Assembly: GCA_946547305.1 (NCBI GenBank)
Contig: CAMNOX010000004.1
Span: 1-64,000, forward strand
DNA: 64,000 nucleotides
Reading direction: 5' to 3'
Source of the DNA: an uncultured Cytophagales bacterium
Lineage (GTDB): Bacteria; Bacteroidota; Bacteroidia; Cytophagales; Amoebophilaceae
The notes under the pieces are model-generated. The model had not been told where the DNA came from. It searched no databases and saw only the letters and a program-made list of their open reading frames with translations. This document shows positions 19,587-29,800 of the stretch, piece by piece (the first letter of the stretch is position 1; each line of letters opens with the position of its first letter). Position numbers and translations under genes: made by a program.

Positions 19587-19943
19587 TTAAAATGAATCTT
19601 CAAAAAATAATATTTTGCATCCATCTTTGCATTTTTCGATTGAAATTATATCGAACATAATATTTTCAGTCCAATTAGTTTTGTAAATATAATCATCTGC
19701 TGCTAATTTTATCCTGAATTTTTGACCATCTGACACAAAACTTTCTGGATATCCAAAACTATTATTACTTCTGTATTTGACTTCTATAAAATGTAGACAT
19801 GAACCTTTTTTTGCTATTAGGTCTATTTCACAATGTCCAAATCTATAATTCTTTTTAACTATATCAAATCCCCCTTCAATTAAATATTTACTTGCGATAT
19901 TTTCACCATTATCTCCAATAGATTTGTTAGTTATATTATTCAT
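19587..19943 (-). CDS. yraN: YraN family endonuclease-fold protein
   Basis: UPF0102/YraN family, a small protein with a Holliday-junction-resolvase-like nuclease fold whose cellular role is unclear. The family pattern is present: GENIASKYL, then a Tyr-Arg-x-Gly segment (NYRFGHCEIDLIAKKG) and FIEVKYR, giving the E-x-D and E-x-K nuclease residues. Length 118 is typical. Its ATG overlaps the last 8 bases of infB, so the two are probably translated from one message. A fragmentary pseudogene lies directly downstream. Confidence 0.9.
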   Translation of the reverse strand: MNNITNKSIGDNGENIASKYLIEGGFDIVKKNYRFGHCEIDLIAKKGSCLHFIEVKYRSNNSFGYPESFVSDGQKFRIKLAADDYIYKTNWTENIMFDIISIEKCKDGCKILFFEDSF

Positions 19944-22305
19944 TGTCTACCAAATCGTAAAACTCTATATAATCCCCGACTATGAAATCTTCAAAATTCT
20001 TAATACATATACCACATTCGTCTAATGTTTTTATCGATTCCATTTCAGCCTTTTTATGTTTTATTGTTTTTATTTCGCCACTGTATATTATATTGTCTCC
20101 TCTAATTACTTTTATTAAATTTTTCTTAAATATTGGTCCTTCTAGGACTACACAACCAGCGATTTTACCAACCTTATATATATCAAATATTGCTTTTATT
20201 TCAGCCTTACCTACGTATTTTTCGATTTTGTTTTTACTTTTCATTTTCTTTATTACTGCATTAACATAATCTATTATATCGTAAATTACATCGTAGGACA
20301 CTATTTGGATAGATTTATCTTTAGCAAATTTGGTAATACTTCCTGGATTCTTTACGTTAAATGTTAATATTGTTGATTTTGTTGTTTCAGCTAATAATAT
20401 ATCAGTTTCTGTTACATTCCCGATACCATAACTTATTACACGTACTTCAACAAATTCATCGCTAAGTTTTTTAAGTGAATCAGCAAGTGCTTTACTTGTA
20501 CCTATTACATCAGACCTTATAATTACATTTAGTTTCTCGTTATCGGTATTATCGGAGGTATTATTAGTTGTGATTTTCTGTTTCATGATGTTTGACATAT
20601 CAAGTACAGTCTTCTTAGCTTCTTTTTCGTCATTGACGACATAAAAACTATCTCCAGATATTGCTGCAAAACTTAACCCTACGATCTGTGCTGGGTCAGA
20701 GGGATATGACTCCTTTACTGTATTACCTTGGTCATCTATTAGCATTTTTACTTTACCATATGATGTCCCTATCACCACAAAATCTCCAACTTTTAATTTA
20801 CCGCTTTTTACAATTACGTTGTTTAAATAACCCTTACCTCTGACTATCGTTGATTCTATTACTGTACCAGATGCACTTCCTTCAAAATCAGCTTTTAGGT
20901 CAAGTAAATATGCTTCTGTTAATACTTTATTCAGCAATTTTTCGATACCTTCACCTGTCTTTGCAGAAATCTCTTGATATTGATATTTCCCTCCCCAATC
21001 CTCTACTAAAAAGTTTAATTTTGATAGTTCCTCTTTTACTTTATCTATATTAATTCCACTTTTGTCAATCTTATTAAAAGCAAAAACTATAGGTAGGTTG
21101 TGATTTCTAGCGTCAGTTAGAGCTTCCTTAGTTTGTTTTTTTACCCCATCGTCAGCTGCAATTATTACTATTACTACATCAGCGACATCACAACCTATCG
21201 ATCTCATATTTGCAAATGCTTCATGCCCTGGTGTATCTAAGAAAACCATTTCTTTTTCGCTGGCAGTTTTAATTTTATACGCCCCTAGGTGTTGTGTTAT
21301 GCCTCCTTTTTCGCTTTTAGTAATGTTAGTTTTTCTTATATAATCTAAAAAGGTTGTTTTACCGTGGTCTATATGTCCCATTACTGTAACGATTGGTATT
21401 CTAGGTTTCAAAAGGTTATCATTTGTTGTTGTGAGTTTATCTTTTAGTAAGTCTTCTTGGAACTCTAGTGAAAAATTATAATCGTCGGCTATAATCGTTA
21501 TTGTTTCTCTGTCAAGCTTCTGTGAAGGAAGTACGTTTAACCCATAATCTTTGCATTTTTTTGTAAGTTCGTTAATTTTAATATCTAACAATTTTGATAG
21601 TATTTCTAACGTTGTGAATAATGGAATTGAAACCTTTTTTTTATTCTTAGAGTTTTCGTCCTCTCCTTTTTTTAATCTTTTGTTTATTTTTTCAATTTTT
21701 AGTTGTTTATACTTTCTTATTTCGTTTTTTATTTCTTTGATACTTCTAATTTCAGTAGGTTCTTTGTTTTTATAGTTATTGTTTAACGTATTAGCTTTTA
21801 CTTTTTTAGGATTTGGCTTTTCTTTATCATTAGTTTGTGAATTAGCATGTTTAGATCCATAATATTTTGTTTCCGAAGAATTTTTTTTTAGATATTTTTC
21901 GTAATGGTTAACACTACTGTTATTGATTTTCTTTTGATTTATGTTTTTTTCGCTCTTCTTGTTTGTTTTTATTGATAACTTTGATGGATCAATGAACCCA
22001 TATGTTTTGAATAGTTCTTCACTTTTGTCTTGATCTAATTCTGTATCGTTGTTATCTAAAAATTGCGAGTTATTTAGTTGGTCATTATAGAAATTATCTT
22101 CATTTTCTGTTTGATAATTGTTTACTGAATTTTTTTCTTTATCTAAGTAGTTATTTATTAGCTGTATTTGTTCCTGTGTTAATTTTTGATTTGGATTGTT
22201 GTCAATATTTATTTTGAACTCCTTTAGTATATCAAAGATTTTGTTTATCGAAATGTTTTTGTCTCTACTAAACGTGGAAATACGTACAGAATTAATTTCA
22301 CTCAT
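19936..22305 (-). CDS. infB: Translation initiation factor IF-2
   Basis: GTPase that places fMet-tRNA on the 30S subunit. The 789-residue protein has a short conserved N-terminal IF-2N helix (STFSRDKNISINKIFDILKE) and a Lys/Asn-rich linker to about residue 225. A second IF-2N-like domain follows. The GTPase domain has GHIDHGKTT (about residue 310), DTPGHEAF and NKIDK. Domains II and III and the fMet-tRNA-binding domain IV close the protein (KAEIKAIFDI, GCVVLEGPIFK). It is separated from nusA, its frequent neighbour, by 30 kb. It diverges from rpoB. Confidence 0.97.
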   Translation of the reverse strand: MSEINSVRISTFSRDKNISINKIFDILKEFKINIDNNPNQKLTQEQIQLINNYLDKEKNSVNNYQTENEDNFYNDQLNNSQFLDNNDTELDQDKSEELFKTYGFIDPSKLSIKTNKKSEKNINQKKINNSSVNHYEKYLKKNSSETKYYGSKHANSQTNDKEKPNPKKVKANTLNNNYKNKEPTEIRSIKEIKNEIRKYKQLKIEKINKRLKKGEDENSKNKKKVSIPLFTTLEILSKLLDIKINELTKKCKDYGLNVLPSQKLDRETITIIADDYNFSLEFQEDLLKDKLTTTNDNLLKPRIPIVTVMGHIDHGKTTFLDYIRKTNITKSEKGGITQHLGAYKIKTASEKEMVFLDTPGHEAFANMRSIGCDVADVVIVIIAADDGVKKQTKEALTDARNHNLPIVFAFNKIDKSGINIDKVKEELSKLNFLVEDWGGKYQYQEISAKTGEGIEKLLNKVLTEAYLLDLKADFEGSASGTVIESTIVRGKGYLNNVIVKSGKLKVGDFVVIGTSYGKVKMLIDDQGNTVKESYPSDPAQIVGLSFAAISGDSFYVVNDEKEAKKTVLDMSNIMKQKITTNNTSDNTDNEKLNVIIRSDVIGTSKALADSLKKLSDEFVEVRVISYGIGNVTETDILLAETTKSTILTFNVKNPGSITKFAKDKSIQIVSYDVIYDIIDYVNAVIKKMKSKNKIEKYVGKAEIKAIFDIYKVGKIAGCVVLEGPIFKKNLIKVIRGDNIIYSGEIKTIKHKKAEMESIKTLDECGICIKNFEDFIVGDYIEFYDLVDNE

Positions 22306-22461
22306 CTTAAATTTCGCTATTTACATATATTTGCTACGAAATTTTGTACAAATAAAATAATTTTGAATAGAAAATTCAAAATGGCATAATTAGTTAGTTA
22401 TGTTGTTTTTTTTATTTATTTTTGAAAACTTTTTTTTATTGATTTTTTGATTAGCTAGTAT
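22306..22461. promoter_or_regulatory. Divergent promoter region between infB and rpoB
   Basis: This 156-base A/T-rich gap must serve both infB and rpoB. On the plus strand TAATTTTG at 22358-22365 fits the Bacteroidota -7 consensus TAnnTTTG, with a TTTG at 22330-22333 as a possible -33 element (gap of 24, somewhat long). This is a pattern match only. Confidence 0.35.
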
Positions 22462-25400
22462 ATGTCACCTATCTTTATGCCAAAAGAATCTAAGAAAAAA
22501 AAAATAAAAGTTATTAAAGGTAATAAAAATATTAACGATGTAAAAGATAAAAAAAATGTTAAAAACAATAAAAATGATAAAACCACTGGAGTTAAAAATA
22601 ACGTGAGTAAGAGTGGTAAAAAAAGTGAGAAGTTGATTATTGAAGGAAAGGCTGATAAAAAGAAGAGTAAGACTAATGTAGAGTCAAGTAAAAAAACAAA
22701 GATAAAGAAGGTGAAGCGTGGAGATGAAGGGTTTGAGGAGTCTTATTTTGGTGATGATGAAGAGTGTAGTAGCACAGATATAGATGATACTTGCGAAATT
22801 CAGGATGGAAGTTGGGATAAAGTTGGTGACGCTGAAGTTGATAATTATGAGAACTTAGATTTAGATTATCAAGATGATTTGAAAGATAAGGATAATTTTT
22901 ATTATAATTCAGACAATGATAATCTTGGGAGTTCTGATTACGTAATAGATTTGTTTACAAAAGATAAAGATGAGAGAAATGTTTTTACTGTAAATAACGA
23001 ATTTAAGGGATCACATGTGGATCGTACGTCCTGTAAAACGTCTGTTAGTGATTATGGATATGAATATCCTGACTTGTTATCATTACAGTTTAAGTCTTTT
23101 TATAAGTTGTTTCCATTTGGTGTTAATAGCGAAGGAAGGAGAAGAGATGTTTTATACAATTTGATAAAAAAGTATTTCCCTGTAAAAAGTATAAAGAACG
23201 AGTATATATTAGATTTCGTTGATTATAACGTAGAACCACCTAAATACACACCTGAGGAGTGTATCAAAAATGGTATAAGTTATGCTGTGTCATTAGTGGT
23301 TAAGTTCAGGTTGATTTCAAAGGATAATGTTTTAGAGCAGGACGTTTATTTGGGTGATATTCCTTATATGACTGAATCGGCTTCATTTATATATAATGGT
23401 ATTGAGCGAGTTGGTGTAATGCAGATAGGTAAATCGACTGGTATATCATTTATATGTAATAAGAAAAATGGATTTTCTGCCTCTAGTTGTGTATGTAAGA
23501 TAATTCCGTTAGTTGGTGCGTGGATAGAGTTTACAATAAATCAAAAGATGCAGATGTTTGTGACATTTAACAAAAAAGCTAAGGTTTATGTCACTACATT
23601 TCTTAGGGCAGTTGGTTTTAAAACTAATTATGATATATTGAGGATATTTGGATTGGTTGACTTAGTTAATTGCTCTGATAGAAAGGAACTTGAAAAATAT
23701 AAAGGCAGGAAATTAGCGTGTAAGATTTTTAAAGATACGAATGATAAAAAGAAATCGTCGTCTAAGGATGTTTTGATTAGTCATTATACCGTTATTACTG
23801 ATGTTGTTATTGACAAGATCTTAAGTTACGGTGTACAGTCTATACTTGTTTTAAAGAATGACAAGAAATTGATTGAGAAATATGCTATTTTGATTGATAC
23901 CTTAAATATTGACCCTATAGAGGATGAAGACCAGGCATTTTTGAAGATTTATAATTCGTATTTGAATACTGAGTATGTAAGTGATTTAACAACTGTAAAG
24001 AATTTCTTCCATAATTTAGTTCAGAATGAGAAGACTTTTGACTTAGGTTACGTCGGGAGGAAAAAATTAGATAGTATTTCAGGAAAGAAAAGTGGTAAAA
24101 ACTGGAAAATACTTTCTAAAAGTGATATCAGTGCTATATTGTCGTATTTTTTTGATGTTATACATAGAGAAAAAGATATTGTTGATATAGACCATTATGG
24201 GAATAAACAGTTAAAAACTGTTGGTGAAAAGCTTTTTGAAACATTGGATTCTTGTCTTAAAAAGATATCTAGGGTTGCTAAGGAGAGGATAAATGTTTGT
24301 GATAGGGGCGATATGAATATATATAATCTGATAAACTGTAGTATCTTAAGTGTGTCAGTGAATTCATTCTTTGCAACTAGCTCTCTATTGCAGTTCATGG
24401 ACGAAATAAATCCTCTTTGTTCTTTGATGCATAAAAGACGAATATCTGCTTGTGGGGAAGGTGGTATAGATGAGAATAATGCTTCTGCTGAAATGCGTGA
24501 TATTCACTATTCACAGTATGGTAGGGTTTGTCCTGTTGAAACACCAGAAAGTAGTACAATTGGTATTATATCTTCGTTATCGATGCCCGTTAAGACAGAT
24601 CCTTATGGCTTTATGCTTACTCCTTATAGGCCAGTTAAGGACGGTGTTGTAAACTTAGGCAATAATGCTATAGTTTACTTAAATGCTGATGACGAGTTGG
24701 GTAAAAATATAATTCCGGCTGGGACGCCTTTTGATAGTAATGGGGTTTTGCTTAATGAGTTTATCAAGGCAAGGATCTCAGATAACTTTAAATTAGTCCG
24801 TAAAAATGAGGTAGATTATATTGAGGTTATTTCAAATGAGCCTTTTTCGGCTGCAGCATCTACAATACCTTTTTTGGAAAATGATGACTCAAGTAGGGCA
24901 TTAACTGGTACGAACATGTTGAAGCAGGCTGTACCATTATTAGTACCTGAAGCTCCAATTGTTGGTACTGGGGTTGAACATAAAATATGTCAGGATTCTC
25001 GTAAAGTATTATATGCCGAGGGTGATGGTGTTGTGAAGTATGTTGATGCAAATAAGATAGTTGTTGAGTATGATGTTGATAAAGGAGAAGAGCTATACAC
25101 TTATGATAAAAAGGTTAAGCAATATAATATTTTGAAATTTAGAGGTACAAATCAGAAAACGTGTGAGAATTATAGGCCAGTTGTAAAATTGGGGCAGAAA
25201 TTAAAGAAAGGTGATGTTTTGACTGATGGGTTCTCGACTGATAAAGGAGAACTTGCATTGGGTAAGAATATTGTTGTTGCGTTCATGACCTGTTATGGAT
25301 ACAACTTCCAGGATGCTATAGTTATTTCGGAAAAGTTGCTGAAGGATGATGTATTTACGTCGATATGTGTAGATAAATTTACTGTTTATACAAAGAACAC

Positions 25401-26850
25401 GAAGTTTGGAGATGAGAAGATAACTAGGGATGTAAATTCATTAACTGAGGATAAGAAGAGGTTTTTAGATGAGAACGGTTTAGTAAAAAAAGGCACTTAT
25501 GTAAAACACGGCGATGTTCTTGTGGGGAAGGTAAAACCAAAAGTTGAAAACTATAATACACCAGAAAATAGGTTATTGAGGGCAATATTTGGTGATAACT
25601 CTTGTGAAATGGTCAATTGTTCGTTAACTGTACCTCCATTTACTGACGGAATTGTGGTTAATACAAGGGTGTTTTCACGACGAGAAGTAAAGAAGAATAG
25701 TAGTGTTATTAAAAGAGAACTTGAGGATCTTAAAGCAAAATATAACAAAATTCTTTCAGAATTTATTGATGTGGCGTTGGGTAAATTTTTAAAGGTTTTA
25801 TCTGGTAAAAAAGCTAACAATATAATTCATAGGTACGGTGAGATAATGATAAAGGAAGGAACTGAATTTACAAAGGACGTTCTGATGAGCACTGTCCTGT
25901 CTACAACAATTGCTCCAGATAGTATAAAAACTGTTTATAATGATTTATCATATTTTAAGATATTGGGCGATATATTGTGTAGTAATTGGACTGATGATGA
26001 AAATATAAACGAAATAGTTATTAAATTGATAAACAATACATTAAAGAAGCAAAATGATATATTAAATGCTTATTATAAAGATGAATATTATCTGTTGCAT
26101 GGGGACTATCTACAGGATGAGGTTTTGAAGAAGGCAGAGGTAACAATTGCTAATAAGAGGAAATTAAGGATTGGAGATAAACTGTCTGGTAGGCATGGAA
26201 ATAAAGGAGTTATTTCAAAAATTTTAAAGGAGGAAGATATGCCATTTTTAGAGGATGGAACGAGGGTCGATATTATATTAACTCCTCTTGGTATCCCTTC
26301 TCGTATGAATATTGGGCAGATATATGAAACACTTCTAGGTTTAGCTGGTAAGAAGTTAGGCTGTATGTACAAGAGCCCAATATTTAATGGTTATAATATT
26401 GACTCTATAAATGAAGAGCTTAAAAAAGCCGGGTTACCTAATTGTTGTGAAATGCAACTTTATGATGGGCTGACTGGTGAGAAATTTGATCAAAAGTGTA
26501 CAGTTGGTGTGATTTATATGATAAAACTGAATCATATGGTTGTTGATAAAGTTCATGCTAGATCAATAGGACAGTATTCTGTTATTACCCAGCAACCACT
26601 TAGTGGTAGGGCGCATTTTGGAGGACAGAGATTTGGAGAGATGGAGGTTTGGTCGTTGGAGGCTTATGGGGCTGCTAATTTATTACAGGAAATGTTGACG
26701 ATAAAGTCTGATGATATAAAAGGTCGTAAGATAGCTTATGAATCGTTATTAGCTGGTGAACCTATCTTCAACAGTGATGTTCCGGAGTCATTTCATGTAT
26801 TAATGAAAGAGATTACAGCAATTGGTTTGAGATTAACGTTTGTAAATTAA
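22462..26850 (+). CDS. rpoB: RNA polymerase beta subunit with long N-terminal extension
   Basis: Beta subunit of RNA polymerase, 1462 residues. The canonical protein begins only around residue 200 (YEYPDLLSLQFKSF). The first about 190 residues are extra: a Lys-rich stretch (KKKKIKVIKGN...) and then an Asp/Glu-rich stretch. The core is intact: QFMDEINPL and HKRRISACGEGG of the rifampicin pocket, RDIHYSQYGRVCPVETPE, KLSGRHGNKGVISKI, and the final GQRFGEMEVWSLEAYGAA. The very conserved ETPEGPNIG segment reads ETPESSTIG. No SD sequence precedes the ATG. rpoC follows after 13 bases; rplJ and rplL are absent upstream. Confidence 0.97.
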   Translation: MSPIFMPKESKKKKIKVIKGNKNINDVKDKKNVKNNKNDKTTGVKNNVSKSGKKSEKLIIEGKADKKKSKTNVESSKKTKIKKVKRGDEGFEESYFGDDEECSSTDIDDTCEIQDGSWDKVGDAEVDNYENLDLDYQDDLKDKDNFYYNSDNDNLGSSDYVIDLFTKDKDERNVFTVNNEFKGSHVDRTSCKTSVSDYGYEYPDLLSLQFKSFYKLFPFGVNSEGRRRDVLYNLIKKYFPVKSIKNEYILDFVDYNVEPPKYTPEECIKNGISYAVSLVVKFRLISKDNVLEQDVYLGDIPYMTESASFIYNGIERVGVMQIGKSTGISFICNKKNGFSASSCVCKIIPLVGAWIEFTINQKMQMFVTFNKKAKVYVTTFLRAVGFKTNYDILRIFGLVDLVNCSDRKELEKYKGRKLACKIFKDTNDKKKSSSKDVLISHYTVITDVVIDKILSYGVQSILVLKNDKKLIEKYAILIDTLNIDPIEDEDQAFLKIYNSYLNTEYVSDLTTVKNFFHNLVQNEKTFDLGYVGRKKLDSISGKKSGKNWKILSKSDISAILSYFFDVIHREKDIVDIDHYGNKQLKTVGEKLFETLDSCLKKISRVAKERINVCDRGDMNIYNLINCSILSVSVNSFFATSSLLQFMDEINPLCSLMHKRRISACGEGGIDENNASAEMRDIHYSQYGRVCPVETPESSTIGIISSLSMPVKTDPYGFMLTPYRPVKDGVVNLGNNAIVYLNADDELGKNIIPAGTPFDSNGVLLNEFIKARISDNFKLVRKNEVDYIEVISNEPFSAAASTIPFLENDDSSRALTGTNMLKQAVPLLVPEAPIVGTGVEHKICQDSRKVLYAEGDGVVKYVDANKIVVEYDVDKGEELYTYDKKVKQYNILKFRGTNQKTCENYRPVVKLGQKLKKGDVLTDGFSTDKGELALGKNIVVAFMTCYGYNFQDAIVISEKLLKDDVFTSICVDKFTVYTKNTKFGDEKITRDVNSLTEDKKRFLDENGLVKKGTYVKHGDVLVGKVKPKVENYNTPENRLLRAIFGDNSCEMVNCSLTVPPFTDGIVVNTRVFSRREVKKNSSVIKRELEDLKAKYNKILSEFIDVALGKFLKVLSGKKANNIIHRYGEIMIKEGTEFTKDVLMSTVLSTTIAPDSIKTVYNDLSYFKILGDILCSNWTDDENINEIVIKLINNTLKKQNDILNAYYKDEYYLLHGDYLQDEVLKKAEVTIANKRKLRIGDKLSGRHGNKGVISKILKEEDMPFLEDGTRVDIILTPLGIPSRMNIGQIYETLLGLAGKKLGCMYKSPIFNGYNIDSINEELKKAGLPNCCEMQLYDGLTGEKFDQKCTVGVIYMIKLNHMVVDKVHARSIGQYSVITQQPLSGRAHFGGQRFGEMEVWSLEAYGAANLLQEMLTIKSDDIKGRKIAYESLLAGEPIFNSDVPESFHVLMKEITAIGLRLTFVN

Positions 26851-26863
26851 ATAAAAATTTGTT

Positions 26864-29800
26864 ATGAAGGCAATACATAAGAAAAATAATTTTTCGCATA
26901 TTATATTAAGCATAAATTCTCCTGAGAACATACTTAATATGTCTAACGGAGAGGTGTGTACGATTGAGACAATAAACTACCGTACATATAGAGCAGAGTT
27001 TGGTGGATTATTCTGTGAAAAGATATTTGGTCCGACACATAGTTACATGTGCTTTTGTAAAAGCTATAAAGGTATAGGTTATAAAGGTTTTATATGTGAC
27101 ATGTGTGGTGTTGTTGTTGAGGATAAGTCAGTCAGGAGAGAAAGATGGGGACATATTACCTTAGCAACACCTATAGCAAATATTTTATTTTTTAAGCAGA
27201 TCCCAAGTAAGATAGCTGTGTTATTAGGGCTTTCATTCTCAGCTGTAAATGATATAATTTATTGTGACTCGTATATAATAATTGATCCTGGTATACTTGA
27301 GAAGGAGGGATATAGAAAGTACGATATACTAAGTTCTGTTGAGTATGATGATATTTGCTCAAGACTGTCTAGTACTGGAATGTATTCTAAGAAAGGTGAT
27401 GGTGGTGTTATAATTAAAACTGGTGGAGATGCAATATATGATCTTTTAAAAGAGTTAGATTTAGATGATTTGTACGTTAAGCTGAAAGAGAAATTGAAGA
27501 CTGCTTGTGAAGATAGAAGCAGTTTGGTAACAAGATTAAAGTTAGTTAGGTCGTTTATAAAATCTAGGGATGTAATTGAAAATAAACCTGAATGGATGGT
27601 TTTGAAGGTATTACCTGTTATGCCTGCTGACTTGAGACCATTGATGATTGTTGATGGAACTGTAACGAATGTTGATTTAAATGATTTGTATAAACATGTT
27701 ATTATTAGTAATAATAGGCTAAAGAGGTTAATAGAGGTCAATGCTCCTGAGGTTGTTTTAAGGAATGAGAAGAGAAAACTGCAGAGTGCAGTAGATAATC
27801 TTATTGATAATTCTGGAAATAATACAAATAACAATGAGAGAAAGTTAAAGTCTTTATCAGAATCGATAAAAGGTAAGGATGGTAGGTTTAGACAAAATTT
27901 GTTGGGTAAAAGGGTAGATTATTCTGGAAGATCAGTTATAGTTATTAATCCGAAGTTAAGGATTTTTGAATGCGGTGTACCTAAAGGAATGGCTATAGAG
28001 TTATTTAGACCAATGATAATATGTAATCTTATAAAACGTGGATATGTAGATAATACAAGTGAAGCGGATGAGATGATTAACAATGAAGATCCTAAGGTAT
28101 TTGACGTTCTTGAAAAGATTATAAAAGGGTATCCTGTATTGTTAAATAGGGCTCCAACCTTACATAGGATGAATATACAGGCTTTCCAACCAATTTTGAT
28201 AGAGGGAGAGGCAATTGAATTAAATCCTTTGGTTTGTTCACAGTTTAATGCTGACTTCGATGGAGACCAGATGGCTATACATATTCCACTAGCACTTAGC
28301 TCTAGATTAGAGGCATCAACATTATTGTTAGCTGGAAATAATATATTGAAGACATCTGATGGTACTCCTTGTTTCATGCCTATTCATGATATAATTCTAG
28401 GATTATATTATTTAACTGTTGAACGAAAGGACATCGAAAAACCTGTGAGGTTGTTGGTTTTTTCTAGTAAAGAAGATGTTTTGATTGCGATGAATTGTAA
28501 GAAAGTTAACGTACATTCTTTTATAAAATTTTTTAGGAAGCGAAAAGTTAAAGGTGAGGTAGTTAAGGAATATATTGAAACTACTGTTGGTAGAGTGATA
28601 TTTAATTCATATTTACCTACAAACTGGGAATTTATTAATGAGTCGATTACAAAGAATAATTTAAAAAATATAATACAGAGATATTCAAATGAGAAAACTA
28701 ATATTGAAGCAGTTGATTTTCTAGACAATATTAAAGCGCTTGGATTTGAGTATTCATATTTGTCTGGGTTAAGTTTTAAGTTGAATGATATATTTATTCC
28801 AGATAATAAAAGTGACATTATAGATGAGGCGATTAAATCTATAAATATTATTAATAAAAAGTATTTTGATGGTTTAATATCTGATAAAGGAAGATATAAT
28901 CAGGTTATAGACACTTGGGCGAAAGTATCTATGTCTTTGTCTGATAAACTTATTTCCTATTATAAGAATAATAAGGTTGGTCTTAATACGATTTATATGA
29001 TGTTGGTTTCCGGGGCAAGAGGCTCATGGGAACAGTTACGACAGATCGCTGGTATGAAAGGGCTTATTTCTAAATCTCAAAAGGATACTGTTGATAATTC
29101 TTTCTACATTATAGAGTACCCTATTACGTCGAACTATAAAGAAGGTTTGGACGTATTTGAATACTTTATTTCAACATATGGTGGAAGAAAAGGAATGACA
29201 GATACAGCTTTAAAGACAGCTAACGCTGGTCACTTAACGAGAAAACTTGTTGATACAGTACAGGATGTTATTATAACTTCAGATGATTGTAAAACAATAA
29301 GAGATTACACGATAAGTATATATGATTTCATTGGTAATAATCAAGATGATTTCTGGGGCAAATATATAAAGAGTTTGATAGGGAGGATTAGTTCTAGGGA
29401 TGTTAGAGATATAAAGACAGGTGAAATTATTATCGCAAAAAATGAAATAATATGCGATGAGAAGGCTAAGTTGATTTATGAGATGAATATTAAGGAGATG
29501 TATGTTAGATCTATATTAACGTGTAATAATGGAGATAATGTGTGTTCTTTGTGTTATGGTGTTAATTTAGCTAGTGGTACTATGTCGCAAAAAGGAGATA
29601 CAGTCGGTATTGTTGCTGCGCAGTCTATTGGGGAACCTGGGACACAGTTAACTTTAAATACGTTCCACGTTGGAGGTATAGCAAGTAGTACTATTTTAGA
29701 GTCATCGAAATCATCCAAGATACGAGGTATTGTAAGTATAAATGATTACAAATATGTTATAAAAAACGGTAAAAAGGTTGTTATAAGTAGTTTTTGTAAG

